A stretch of 64,000 nt of DNA, taken from Hyphomonas neptunium ATCC 15444. GTDB lineage: Bacteria; Pseudomonadota; Alphaproteobacteria; Caulobacterales; Hyphomonadaceae. The translations under genes were made by a program, and so were the position numbers. Below the pieces are notes generated by a model that was not told the DNA's origin, did not search any database, and saw only the letters and a program-made list of their open reading frames with translations. The stretch is taken from contig NC_008358.1 of the NCBI RefSeq assembly GCF_000013025.1, forward strand, positions 1,798,001 to 1,862,000, given 5' to 3'. Position 1 is the stretch's first letter. Each line of letters starts with the position of its first letter. Shown piece by piece: positions 20,078 to 29,694 of the stretch.

Positions 20078-21241
20078 GTGGATCAGATTCTAAGCCAGGG
20101 GCCACTCTTCCTTTTCTGCCTGATCTTCATGATGGGCATTGTCGTTGTGATCCACGAATTTGGGCACTATCTGGCTGCCCGGCTCTATGGTGTGGCCATC
20201 GAGTCTTTTTCAGTTGGATTTGGCAAGCCGCTTTTCGAGCGCCGCGACAGGCGCGGCACCAGATGGCGCGTCAACTGGATTCCGCTGGGTGGGTTTGTCA
20301 GTTTTCTTCCTGCCAGCGCCAAAGCTGATGATGAAACTGCCCAAGGCATTGCGGGCATATCATTCGACGAGCTGAAGCCGATTCCGAAAATTGTGGTCAG
20401 TTTGGCTGGGCCGTTTGCCAACTTCGTGCTTGCGACACTGATCTTCGCGTTGGCTTATGGTGTATTTGGATCACCGAAGTTTGAGGTTCAAATCACGCAT
20501 ATAGGTGAGGGAATGCCCGCTGAAGAAGCGGGGCTCCTGCCAGGCGACATCATCCGTGAAATCAATGGGCGGCCGATCCTGACGGGCGCGGACGCAACGA
20601 TGATGGTGTTGGTCAGTCCGAATAAGGCAATGCGGTTCAATGTTGACAGAAATGGACAGGAATTGAACCTGGACGTAATTCCGCGAGAAATTGTGCGCCC
20701 GAACGAGTTCGGCCAGGTCGTTCCTCAGAGCACCGCAGGCTTCAGTTTGGTGCATTCCAAGTTCATCGAGCGCGTAACATATGGCCCTATTGGCTCGCTG
20801 GTTGAGGGCACCGCCCAGACCGGGCGAACAATAGATCAGACCGTTAAGATGTTGAGCCGGATCGCAACCGGAAACATGTCAGTTCATGCGATGTCTGGGC
20901 CCGTTGGGGTCGGCGATATATCTCGCCGCGCGGTCAATCGCGTAATGGAACAGACGCAACTGACGTCTTGGCAAAAGACTGAGCAGCTGTTCTGGATGCT
21001 CATGAGTGTTTGCGCTGCGGTTTCAGTGGGCGTGGGCTTTTTCAACCTTTTGCCACTGCCTGTTCTGGATGGCGGTCGTGTGGTCTTTCATGCATACGAA
21101 GCGTTCACGGGTTCAAAAATGCCCAGCCAAGTGGAAGCGTTCGCATTGAGAGCGAGCGTCTTTCTTCTGCTGCTTATGGTGGTGGTTATCACATGGGGAG
21201 ATGTGATTGAAACGGGCGTGTTTGGACGGGGAGGCGGCTGA
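20078..21241 (+). CDS. rseP: Site-2 intramembrane zinc protease RseP/MmpA
   Basis: 387-residue inner-membrane metalloprotease that cleaves anti-sigma factors or other membrane substrates inside the bilayer. The zinc motif HEFGH lies in the first helix and the third ligand in 'NLLPLPVLDGG' near the C-terminus; a single PDZ domain sits between (about residues 130-200). I favour GTG 20078 because a strong GGAGGA site (20065-20070) ends exactly 7 bases before it; an ATG at 20048 within dxr would add ten residues. The Caulobacter homologue MmpA cleaves PodJ, so a cell-polarity role is possible. Confidence 0.94.
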   Translation: MDQILSQGPLFLFCLIFMMGIVVVIHEFGHYLAARLYGVAIESFSVGFGKPLFERRDRRGTRWRVNWIPLGGFVSFLPASAKADDETAQGIAGISFDELKPIPKIVVSLAGPFANFVLATLIFALAYGVFGSPKFEVQITHIGEGMPAEEAGLLPGDIIREINGRPILTGADATMMVLVSPNKAMRFNVDRNGQELNLDVIPREIVRPNEFGQVVPQSTAGFSLVHSKFIERVTYGPIGSLVEGTAQTGRTIDQTVKMLSRIATGNMSVHAMSGPVGVGDISRRAVNRVMEQTQLTSWQKTEQLFWMLMSVCAAVSVGVGFFNLLPLPVLDGGRVVFHAYEAFTGSKMPSQVEAFALRASVFLLLLMVVVITWGDVIETGVFGRGGG

Positions 21242-21277
21242 CAATCTGTCAGCCCGGTACGGAGAGTGATATCCATA

Positions 21278-23842
21278 ATGCTTAAGTTCCTCGCGGCCAC
21301 TATTCTTGCGACGAGTGCTCTTGGTTTGGGAGTGAGCGGCTTTGGCCTCACTGCAAGTGCGCAAGAGGACGCTCTCTATGGCGGAACGATCAGAACCATC
21401 CTGGTCGAAGGTAATCAGCGCATTGAGGCACGTACCGTTCAGTCCTACCTCCTTGTGGAACCCGGAGATGCATTTGATCCCGACAGAATTGACCTTTCGC
21501 TGAAAACGCTTTTCGCGACAAATCTGTTTGCGGATGTATCGATTGATCGCCGCGGAAATGACCTGGTTATTCAAGTTGTCGAAAACCCGATCATTAACCG
21601 GGTTATCTTCGAAGGTAATCGGGCTTTGAAAGACGACAAGCTGCGTGAAGAAATTCAGGCCGCGCCGCGGGGTATCTTTACTGCCGCGCGCGTTCAGTCA
21701 GACGTGCAGCGGATCATGGAGCTCTATCGCCGGTCCGGCAGATTTGCTGCCAAGGTAGAGCCGCAATACAAGCCTTTGGAGCAAAACCGCGTTGACTTGA
21801 TTTTTGAAGTTACGGAAGGGCCCGTTACCGGGGTCCGGTCGATCAACTTCATCGGCAACAAGGCATATTCCGATTCAAGGCTGCGCAGCGAGATTGTAAC
21901 AAAACAATCACGCCTCTGGCGCTTTTTCAGCTCAAACGACAACTACGATTCCAATCGATTGGAATATGACCGTGAGCAGCTGCGCGAGTTCTATCAAAAC
22001 AACGGCTACTACGATTTCCGCGTTACATCTGCAGTCGCGGAGCTCGCTCCAGACCAGAAAGACTTCTACATAACGTATACGGTAGACGAGGGACGCCAAT
22101 ACGATTTCGGGGCAATCAAAGTAGAGACCGCGCTGGAAAAACTCGACGCTGACGTTCTTCGCGCAGTTGTTCCGATCACGGAGGGGGATCTTTTTCGCGG
22201 AAATCAGATTGAGGCGACGATCGATAGCCTGACATACGCAGCGGGCGTGGCGGGCTACGCTTTCGTAGATGTCCGCCCACAAATCAGTGTCAATGAAGAA
22301 ACCGGCCGCATAGATATTACGTTCGCTATCGATGAGGGCCCACGTGTTTACATCGACCGGATCAACATTGTTGGAAACACGCAGACACTGGACCGCGTGA
22401 TCCGCCGGGAATTGCGGTTGTCCGAAGGTGATGCATTCAACCGAATTCTGCTCGACAGGTCTCGTAACCGCGTCCGCGCGTTGGGCTTCTTCGAGGATGT
22501 TGAAGTAGTCGAGACACCCAGCGAGCAACCCGACAGAACCATCGTGGATATCAAGGTAAAAGAGCAATCGACAGGCGAACTGTCGTTCGCGGCCGGCTTC
22601 TCTTCCGTTGATGCTTACCTGTTCGATCTCAGCGCATCTCAGCGAAACCTACGGGGGCGTGGCCAGTCTGTTGTTGCCAGAACGTCGCTCTCCAGCCGTC
22701 AACAGATTGTGGACCTTCGGTTCACTGAGCCACGCTTCCTCGATCGTAACCTTTCCGCTGGTGTGGACCTGTTCGCCACCCGGCAGGATTTTGAAGAGTA
22801 CACAGGCTTTACCAGCGAAACGATTGGCGGCGGTGTGCGTATGGCATTCCCCCTGACGGACCGCATGCAAATGGGTGTCCGTTATCGTCTTCAGACAGAC
22901 GATGTGAGCATTGCGGATCAGAACATCGTCATCGACTCGAATGGGATGCTCGTTCGCACACGAACGCAGATTGCCGGTCAGGATACCCCAAACGATCTTT
23001 CGGACGATATATACCGGCTACCGGAACCCGGCGATGAAGGGCCAGGTGAGGCGGTCGTTGATATCTGTAACCCTGGATACGTGCTTAGAAATACAATTTG
23101 CCGTTCTGAGCGTAGCGATATTTCCAGCATCGTTGGATACGATTTCTTCTGGGATCAAACCAATGATCCCATTTCGCCAACCCGAGGTTTTAATCTGCGC
23201 TTCAGTCAGGATCTGGCCGGCTTGGGCGGAGACGTGAAATATATCCGTACTGAGACTGGTGCGTCTTTCTACCGTGGAATTTGGCGCGATGTGGTAGCAA
23301 GCGCCAACTTCTCCGGCGGCTTGGTTGTGCCTCTTGATGAAGAGCAAGGCGTTCGAATCAACAATCGCTTCTTCCGCGGGGGCAGCACGTTCCGCGGATT
23401 TGATGTGGCGGGCCTTGGGCCACGCGAAATCCTTCGTCTCATTGATCCGGCGACAGGCGAGTTGCTGGGCACTCAGAGACTTAATTCACTCGGCGGAAAT
23501 GCATATTATCAGGGTACGTTTGAGCTGACTGTCCCCAATTTCGTTCCCGAAGAATATGGCATCAAGAGCGCCTTGTTCCTCGACGTGGGATCTCTGGGTC
23601 TGCTTGAAGATGTTGATAAGGGGAGCACGGTCATCCTCGAAGATGGCGGGCCCTTCGGTTATCCGGGCGTCACCGCCATTCGAACAACAAAAGACGCGGC
23701 GGCGCTTCGCGCATCTGCCGGTATAAGCGTGTTTTGGGATTCTCCATTCGGTCCCATCCGCTTCGACTTCTCGCATATTCTCCGCAAGGAGGATTACGAC
23801 AGGACGGAAACCTTCCGGTTCTCGACCTCAACGCGGTTCTAA
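21278..23842 (+). CDS. bamA: Outer membrane protein assembly factor BamA
   Basis: 854-residue core of the BAM complex, which folds beta-barrel proteins into the outer membrane. A signal peptide (~30 residues ending near 'TASAQED') is followed by five POTRA domains (about 35-440) and a C-terminal 16-strand barrel that ends in phenylalanine. The loop-6 motif appears as 'GGSTFRGFD'. ATG 21278 is preferred over an in-frame GTG at 21266, which overlaps the GGAGAG ribosome site. Lies between rseP and skp, the standard order. Confidence 0.97.
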   Translation: MLKFLAATILATSALGLGVSGFGLTASAQEDALYGGTIRTILVEGNQRIEARTVQSYLLVEPGDAFDPDRIDLSLKTLFATNLFADVSIDRRGNDLVIQVVENPIINRVIFEGNRALKDDKLREEIQAAPRGIFTAARVQSDVQRIMELYRRSGRFAAKVEPQYKPLEQNRVDLIFEVTEGPVTGVRSINFIGNKAYSDSRLRSEIVTKQSRLWRFFSSNDNYDSNRLEYDREQLREFYQNNGYYDFRVTSAVAELAPDQKDFYITYTVDEGRQYDFGAIKVETALEKLDADVLRAVVPITEGDLFRGNQIEATIDSLTYAAGVAGYAFVDVRPQISVNEETGRIDITFAIDEGPRVYIDRINIVGNTQTLDRVIRRELRLSEGDAFNRILLDRSRNRVRALGFFEDVEVVETPSEQPDRTIVDIKVKEQSTGELSFAAGFSSVDAYLFDLSASQRNLRGRGQSVVARTSLSSRQQIVDLRFTEPRFLDRNLSAGVDLFATRQDFEEYTGFTSETIGGGVRMAFPLTDRMQMGVRYRLQTDDVSIADQNIVIDSNGMLVRTRTQIAGQDTPNDLSDDIYRLPEPGDEGPGEAVVDICNPGYVLRNTICRSERSDISSIVGYDFFWDQTNDPISPTRGFNLRFSQDLAGLGGDVKYIRTETGASFYRGIWRDVVASANFSGGLVVPLDEEQGVRINNRFFRGGSTFRGFDVAGLGPREILRLIDPATGELLGTQRLNSLGGNAYYQGTFELTVPNFVPEEYGIKSALFLDVGSLGLLEDVDKGSTVILEDGGPFGYPGVTAIRTTKDAAALRASAGISVFWDSPFGPIRFDFSHILRKEDYDRTETFRFSTSTRF

Positions 23843-23874
23843 TATCGCAAGCCCCAGAGTAGGACGAACTAACT

Positions 23875-24471
23875 ATGTCAATCTTCAGAACTTTCGTTGC
23901 CGCCGTGATGCTGGCTGCGGCTGTTTCGCTGCCGGCATTCCAGTCGGCTCACGCGCAAGGCTCGGTCGTAATGGTTATCGACGACAACAAGATCTTCCTC
24001 GACAGTAAAGCTGGCAAGGACATCCAGACCAAGCTTCAGAATATCGAAAAGCAGATCAACAACGAGATTGAGCCCACTCGTAAATCGCTCGAAACGGAAA
24101 TCCAGGCGCTTCAGCCCAAGCTTGAAGGCAAGACCCGTGAAGCAATTGCTGCGGATACCGCTCTCGTAAATGAGCTTGCAGCCTTTCAGAAGAAGAATAA
24201 CGAGCTCAATCAGAAGCGCGCCGTTGCCGAACGCGAGTACGCGATGACCGCAGAAAAAGCGATTATCGACTTCAACAACGCTCTCGACCCTGTTCTTACA
24301 GAAGTCATCCGTGAGAAGGGCGCTCAAGTGGTTCTCTTGAAGAGCCAAGTTGTGTTCTCCGCTGATGCTATTGATGGCACGGCTTCGGTCATTCAAAAAC
24401 TCGACGCCAAGACGACAGCTATTGCGGTTACCCGTCAGAAGCTGCCAGCGGCGCCCCAAGGCGGCAACTAA
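23875..24471 (+). CDS. skp: OmpH/Skp-family periplasmic chaperone
   Basis: 198-residue periplasmic holdase for unfolded outer-membrane proteins on their way to BamA. It has a cleavable signal peptide (cut likely after 'SAHA'), a short beta core 'GSVVMVIDDNKIF', and a long charged helical region with coiled-coil character (about 55-155) that forms the tentacles of the trimer. 33 bases after bamA and 13 before lpxD, as in most proteobacteria. Confidence 0.93.
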   Translation: MSIFRTFVAAVMLAAAVSLPAFQSAHAQGSVVMVIDDNKIFLDSKAGKDIQTKLQNIEKQINNEIEPTRKSLETEIQALQPKLEGKTREAIAADTALVNELAAFQKKNNELNQKRAVAEREYAMTAEKAIIDFNNALDPVLTEVIREKGAQVVLLKSQVVFSADAIDGTASVIQKLDAKTTAIAVTRQKLPAAPQGGN

Positions 24472-24483
24472 CGGGGCATCACA

Positions 24484-25500
24484 GTGACGGTCGACAGTCG
24501 ATTCTACGCGCCATTGGGGGCATTGACGCTGGAAGAGATTGCTGGCCGGACTGGGAGCAACCTTGCGGGTAAGCCCAATCAGGTGATTTCTGGAATAGCG
24601 TCGGCGGCCAATGCGAAGGCCGCCGAGATCGCCTTCATCGAAGGTGATGGAAAACGCCAACCTACTATCAGTCCCAGCCTGGCGGCAGTGTTTGTCGCGG
24701 CTGAAATGAAGCATTTCATTCCCGAGGGCGTGGGCGTGCTGGAAACTGCGTTCCCAAGAAATGCCCACAGCGCAATCGCTTCATCACTTTTTAGGCCCCG
24801 GCACTTGATGGGAGCGGGACACGAGCTCGTCTCAGCGCTGGCGCAAATCCACGCCAATGCGATCGTTCAGCCGGGAGCTGTTATTGGCCCTGGGGCGGCG
24901 GTTGGCGAGGGCGCGGTCATCGGCGCAAACGCAGTGATTGGTCCAGGCGTTCAGATTGGCCGAAATACATCCATCGGCGCAAACGCCTCGATTCATTGCG
25001 CCTTGGTCGGTGATCAGGTTACAATCTTGGCGGGTGCCAGAATTGGTGAAACCGGTTTCGGTGTGCTGGTCGGGCCTCAAGGCGCTGAAGATTCTCCCCA
25101 TTTTGGCCGCGTCATCATCCAGGATCATGTAACGATTGGCGCAAACAGCTGCATCGACCGGGGCGTTTTCGAAGATACGATCATCGGCGAGCGGACGAAG
25201 ATCGATAATCTCTGCCAGATCGCCCACAATGTTGTCTTGGGCAGGGGCGTTATCGTTGCCGCCTTCGGCGGTATCTCTGGTTCGGTCCGGGTTGGAGATG
25301 GATCTATGCTTGGCGGCAGGGTTGGCATCGCCGATCATGTCAAGGTTGGCGACCGCGTGAGCCTTGCCGCGTCTGCCGGGCTTTTCAGGGATGTGGACAG
25401 TGGGGAAACCTGGGGCGGTACACCCGCAAAGCCGATAAGGCAGTGGATGCGGGAAGTCGCATGGTTGCAAAAACAGGCCAACCCCAAGAAAAGCAATTGA
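24484..25500 (+). CDS. lpxD: UDP-3-O-(3-hydroxyacyl)glucosamine N-acyltransferase
   Basis: 338-residue left-handed beta-helix enzyme adding the N-linked hydroxyacyl chain in lipid A synthesis. An N-terminal uridine-binding domain (~1-100) precedes a long run of hexapeptide repeats (about 115-300: '[20 protein letters not shown]'-like units), with the catalytic His in '[10 protein letters not shown]'. The start is GTG 24484. In most relatives fabZ follows; here lpxA follows after only 39 bases. Confidence 0.96.
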
Positions 25501-25539
25501 CGGGCAATTACCTGTCTCGAAATGAGGAAAGGCCTCTCG

Positions 25540-26334
25540 ATGAGCGTTGAGGTGCACTCCACGGCCGTCGTTGAAAGCGGTGCCATTCTCCATGATGGCG
25601 TGCGGATCGGCCCATTCTGCCATGTGGGAGCCATGGCCGAGTTGGGCGCTGGCACTGAGCTCATTTCGCATGCGTCCGTTGTCGGACATACGAAGGTCGG
25701 CTCCAATTGCCTGCTTTATCCCCATGCCGTCCTCGGGTGTGGTCCGCAGGTTCTGGGAATGCGGGAAACACCCGATTCCATGCTTGAGGTCGGCGCTGGC
25801 AGCGTCTTCCGTGAATACGCAACAGCCCATACGGGAATACCAAAACATGGAGGGCTGACCAAAGTCGGAACCGCCTGCTACATCATGATTGGGGCTCATA
25901 TCGCTCACGACTGCATAATTGGAAACAACGTGGTGATGGCAAATAATGTGTCCTTGGCGGGCCATATCACCGTTGGCGACAATGTCTGGTTTGGAGGGTT
26001 GGCCGCCGTGCATCAATTCAGCCGCATTGGCCGGAATGCCTTCATCGGCGGCGGCGCGATTGTCGTTGAGGATGTCATTCCATTCGGGTCGGTGGTGGGC
26101 AACCACGCAAAACTTTCGGGACTCAACATCGTTGGTTTGAAGCGGCGAGGATTTAGCAAATCCGATCTCCACGAAATTCGGTCAGCTTATAAGGCCGTGT
26201 TTGAAGGAAACGGTCTGTTCAAGGATAGGCTGGCTCAGGCGGCCGCGGAATACGCGGGGAAACCCTTGGCAATGGAACTTATCAATTTCATTCTGGAGGG
26301 CAGAGATCGCCCCATTTGCAAACCGGCGGAATGA
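25540..26334 (+). CDS. lpxA: UDP-N-acetylglucosamine O-acyltransferase
   Basis: 264-residue first enzyme of lipid A synthesis, transferring a hydroxyacyl chain from ACP to UDP-GlcNAc. Hexapeptide beta-helix over residues ~5-185 followed by a C-terminal helical domain; the catalytic histidine is in 'IAHDCIIGNN'. ATG 25540 is chosen because GAGGAAAGG sits just upstream and the family starts close to 'VHSTAVVE'; an in-frame ATG at 25522 would overlap that ribosome site. Confidence 0.96.
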   Translation: MSVEVHSTAVVESGAILHDGVRIGPFCHVGAMAELGAGTELISHASVVGHTKVGSNCLLYPHAVLGCGPQVLGMRETPDSMLEVGAGSVFREYATAHTGIPKHGGLTKVGTACYIMIGAHIAHDCIIGNNVVMANNVSLAGHITVGDNVWFGGLAAVHQFSRIGRNAFIGGGAIVVEDVIPFGSVVGNHAKLSGLNIVGLKRRGFSKSDLHEIRSAYKAVFEGNGLFKDRLAQAAAEYAGKPLAMELINFILEGRDRPICKPAE

Positions 26335-26335
26335 C

Positions 26336-27184
26336 ATGCGCGAGCCTTTGGGTCTCATCGCAGGATTGGGAGAATTGCCGGTCGCAATTGCTGAGAATGC
26401 TGTAGCAACGGGGCAGGGTGTTTATGTCCTGCGTCTGAAGGGTTTTGAGGAGCCTGGACTGGAAAAGTTCCAGGGCAGCATCGTCGGTCTCGGTGAAATT
26501 GGCGCTGTCGTGGACCGTCTGAAGGCTGCGGGCTGCAAGGAAGTGGTATTTGCGGGTAATGTCAGCCGGCCGGACTTCAAGAACCTGAAATTGGACCTTC
26601 GAGGTATTGCGCTGCTCCCAAGGGTCATCGCTGAGGCGAGAAAAGGCGATGATGCACTTTTGCGGGTGCTCGTGACCGAATTTGAAAAACATGGCTTCCA
26701 CGTAATCGGCAGCGACGCTGCCCACGCGCAATTGATCGCGCCCGGAGGGCTTATCGCAGGGCCAGCTCCCAGTGAGTCCATGCTGCAAGACGTTGAAACA
26801 GGCGCCAAGGTGGCCGCCGCGGCAGGCGCACTTGATATCGGGCAGGGATGTGTTGTGTGCGACGGTCTTGTCCTCGCCGTTGAGGCGCAGGAGGGGACCG
26901 ATGAAATGCTCCGCCGCTGCGCTGGCTTGCCTGAAGCAATTCGCGGCCAGCCGGAAGCGCGTCGGGGCGTGCTAGTTAAACGGCCCAAGCCTGTCCAGGA
27001 GCGCCGTATAGACCTTCCAACTACGGGCGTTTCAACTGTTGAGCTAGCCGCTGCTGCGGGGTTGGCCGGCATTGCGATTGAGCAGGGCGGGGCCTTGATG
27101 CTCAATCGGCCGTTGATGGAACAGCGTGCCGCCGAGCTTGGAATTTTTATTTTCGGCTTTCCGGCAGAGCTGGGTCTGCCGTGA
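26336..27184 (+). CDS. lpxI: UDP-2,3-diacylglucosamine pyrophosphatase LpxI
   Basis: 282-residue enzyme (DUF1009 family) hydrolysing UDP-2,3-diacylglucosamine to lipid X; it replaces LpxH in alphaproteobacteria. 'LGLIAGLGELPVAIAENA' at the N-terminus, the central 'SDAAHAQLIAPGG' and the C-terminal 'DLPTTGVSTVELAAAAGLAGIAIEQGG'-type segment (positions ~225-255) fit the family. ATG 26336 follows the lpxA stop by one base; in-frame codons further upstream lie inside lpxA. It overlaps lpxB by 4 bases. Confidence 0.95.
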   Translation: MREPLGLIAGLGELPVAIAENAVATGQGVYVLRLKGFEEPGLEKFQGSIVGLGEIGAVVDRLKAAGCKEVVFAGNVSRPDFKNLKLDLRGIALLPRVIAEARKGDDALLRVLVTEFEKHGFHVIGSDAAHAQLIAPGGLIAGPAPSESMLQDVETGAKVAAAAGALDIGQGCVVCDGLVLAVEAQEGTDEMLRRCAGLPEAIRGQPEARRGVLVKRPKPVQERRIDLPTTGVSTVELAAAAGLAGIAIEQGGALMLNRPLMEQRAAELGIFIFGFPAELGLP

Positions 27185-28353
27185 GTGTCGCGGACATATA
27201 CTTTGTTGCGGCAGAAGCATCTGGCGATCTGCTCGCACGCGAGGTCATTGAAGAAATCCGGCGCCTTCACCCCACCTTGACGCTTAGAGGCATTGGAGGC
27301 GCAGAGCTCGAGTCCATTGGCATTCATTCGCCAGTAGACATCTCTCCTCTTTCCATCCTTGGCCTCTTTGAGGGAATCAGAGCCTACGGCGATGTGGTCA
27401 GGCTAGCCGATGAAGCGGCCGACCATATAGTAAGCGCAAATCCAAAAGTTGTGGTCCTGGTGGATTCCTGGGGGTTCATGCTCCGGCTTGCCCAGCGCAT
27501 AAGGGCAAAAGCTCCCCACATTCGACTGGTTAAACTGATTGGTCCGCAAGTTTGGGCGACGCGCTCCGGGCGCGCGAAGACGCTGGCAGCCACCGTAGAT
27601 CATTTGCTCTGCATGCATGACATAGAGGTGCCCTACTATGAGCCCTATGGCCTGAGAACGACGGTTATCGGCAATCCCGCGCTCTTTCGTGGGGGGCAAG
27701 GAGATCGGGAAGGCTTTCGCCAACGGCATAGTCTCAAAGCGACAGACATCGCTCTGCTCATCCTTCCTGGCAGCCGGCGCAGCGAGATTTCTAAGGTAGC
27801 GCCAGCGCTGATCGAAGCCGCTGTCATCGCGAAACGCGCGGCCCCTTCTATCCGGTTATTCATTCAACCCGCTGAAAATGTAGCGGATGTCTTTCGGCAA
27901 ACATTTCCCGAAGTGGCCGCTGAATTTGAATTGCTGTCTGAGGGCCGGGAGCGCTTCGACGCGATGGCCGGCGTGGACATCGTTCTAGCTTGCTCCGGCA
28001 CCGTAACCAGCGAGGTCGCTATGCAGGGGACGCCTATGATCGTCGCCTACAAGACGGGTTGGATAACCTGGGCCCTTGCGCGAGGGCTGCTCTACAAAAA
28101 GACCCACATAACCCTGCTCAACATCCTGAATGATGACGCGGAAATCGTTCCAGAATTCGTCCAGACGAGGCAGCAGCCTACTCTGATAGCGGAAAAAGCC
28201 CTTCACTGGATAAGTGAACCGGACGCGCTGAAAAATCAGCGCGCAATCCAAGCCGTTGCTTTGAAACAGCTCATAAAAACAGAGGCCCCGACAGCGACGC
28301 GCGCAGCCGGGGCCATAATTGATGAACTGAAGTCCGTAAAAACTAGCGGCTAG
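27181..28353 (+). CDS. lpxB: Lipid-A-disaccharide synthase
   Basis: 390-residue GT19 glycosyltransferase joining lipid X to UDP-2,3-diacylglucosamine. The family opening '[16 protein letters not shown]', the 'GIGGAELES' region and '[23 protein letters not shown]' near the C-terminus are diagnostic. GTG start overlapping lpxI (GTGA). Its last 11 bases overlap the convergent gltA gene. It closes the 28-kb plus-strand block. Confidence 0.96.
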   Translation: MSVADIYFVAAEASGDLLAREVIEEIRRLHPTLTLRGIGGAELESIGIHSPVDISPLSILGLFEGIRAYGDVVRLADEAADHIVSANPKVVVLVDSWGFMLRLAQRIRAKAPHIRLVKLIGPQVWATRSGRAKTLAATVDHLLCMHDIEVPYYEPYGLRTTVIGNPALFRGGQGDREGFRQRHSLKATDIALLILPGSRRSEISKVAPALIEAAVIAKRAAPSIRLFIQPAENVADVFRQTFPEVAAEFELLSEGRERFDAMAGVDIVLACSGTVTSEVAMQGTPMIVAYKTGWITWALARGLLYKKTHITLLNILNDDAEIVPEFVQTRQQPTLIAEKALHWISEPDALKNQRAIQAVALKQLIKTEAPTATRAAGAIIDELKSVKTSG

Positions 28354-29647
28354 TCATTGCCGTATAGTCGCGCATTGCGGCGCCGGTATAGATCTGGCGA
28401 GGACGGCCGATTTTCTGGCTCGGATCTTCGAGCATCTCGTTCATCTGAGCGACCCAGCCCACGGTCCGCGCCACGGCAAACAGGACGGTGAACATCTTGG
28501 TCGGGAAGCCCATCGCTTCGAGAATAATACCCGAATAGAAATCGACGTTGGGGTAAAGTTTCTTCGCAACGAAGTACTCATCCTGAAGGGCAATCCGCTC
28601 AAGTTCCATTGCAACTTTGAGCAGCGGATGGTCGCGAAGGTCGAGCGCGTCGAGCACCTCGTGAGCGGTTTTCTGCATGACTTTCGCGCGCGGGTCGTAG
28701 TTTTTGTAAACCCGGTGGCCAAAGCCCATCAAGCGGACACCGCTCGACTTGTCCTTTACCTTCTTCACGAAGTCCGGAACGTTGCTGATGTCGCCGATCT
28801 CGCGAAGCTGACGCAATGCCGCTTCGTTGGCGCCGCCATGGCTGGGGCCCCAGAGGCTTGCCACACCGGCCGCAATCGCGGCGAAGGGGTGCGCGCCCGA
28901 AGACGCGACCAGGCGAACGGTGGACGTAGACGCGTTCTGTTCATGGTCCGCATGAAGCATGAAGAAGCGGTCCATCGCACGCGCAAGAACCGGGTTCACT
29001 TCATAGTCTTCCGCGCTCACGGAGAAGCACATGTTCAGGAAGTTTTCTGAGTAGGACAGGCGGTTCTGCGGGTCCACGAACTTCTGTCCGAGATTGTACT
29101 TCATGCAGCGCGCTGCAATTGTCGGCATCTTCGCGACAAGCCGGATGGAGTCGCGGCGACGCTCCTCAGGATCTTCATTGCCCATTGCGCCGGGGTAAAA
29201 GGCCGCCATGGCGCCAACTGCGCCGGTCAGCATCGCCATCGGGTGGCTGTCGCGCCGGAACCCGTCGAAGAAGCGATCCTGCTGTGTGTGAAGAAGCGTG
29301 TGCTGACGCACGTCCTTGCCGAAGGCTTCGTACTCATCCTTGGTGGGCAGCTCGCCATTGAGTAGCAGATAGCAGAGCTCCAGATAGCTCGACTTTTCGG
29401 CGAGCTGCTCAATCGGATAGCCCCGGTGCAGCAGAATGCCTTCATCACCGTCGATGAACGTAATCTGGCTCTCGCAGCTACCTGTCGACGTGAAGCCGGG
29501 GTCGAGCGTGAAATGATCGACTTCAGCATAAAGCTTACGGATGTCGATTACGTTTGGACCGTGCGTGCCAGAATAGACCGGCAAACTGACTGTTTTACCG
29601 CCGACTTCAAGTTTGGCCGTACCAGCGTCTTTAACCTTGTTTTCCAT
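28343..29647 (-). CDS. gltA: Citrate synthase
   Basis: 434-residue type II (hexameric, Gram-negative) citrate synthase for entry into the TCA cycle. Catalytic histidines are in '[10 protein letters not shown]' and '[15 protein letters not shown]', and the catalytic Asp region is 'PNVDFYSGI'. An N-terminal beta domain of ~45 residues marks the NADH-sensitive type. It lies 47 bases downstream of gltX on the same strand and is probably also read from it; convergent with lpxB with overlapping stops. Confidence 0.98.
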   Translation of the reverse strand: MENKVKDAGTAKLEVGGKTVSLPVYSGTHGPNVIDIRKLYAEVDHFTLDPGFTSTGSCESQITFIDGDEGILLHRGYPIEQLAEKSSYLELCYLLLNGELPTKDEYEAFGKDVRQHTLLHTQQDRFFDGFRRDSHPMAMLTGAVGAMAAFYPGAMGNEDPEERRRDSIRLVAKMPTIAARCMKYNLGQKFVDPQNRLSYSENFLNMCFSVSAEDYEVNPVLARAMDRFFMLHADHEQNASTSTVRLVASSGAHPFAAIAAGVASLWGPSHGGANEAALRQLREIGDISNVPDFVKKVKDKSSGVRLMGFGHRVYKNYDPRAKVMQKTAHEVLDALDLRDHPLLKVAMELERIALQDEYFVAKKLYPNVDFYSGIILEAMGFPTKMFTVLFAVARTVGWVAQMNEMLEDPSQKIGRPRQIYTGAAMRDYTAMTSR

Positions 29648-29694
29648 CAGCCTCTAACCCTGTTCATGTTTGTTGGCCGGCTTTGGCTTGCGTG

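Noticed and set aside
24832-26172. 446-codon minus-strand open frame across lpxD and lpxA
   Set aside because: Spans two well-supported genes on the other strand and has no recognisable domain.
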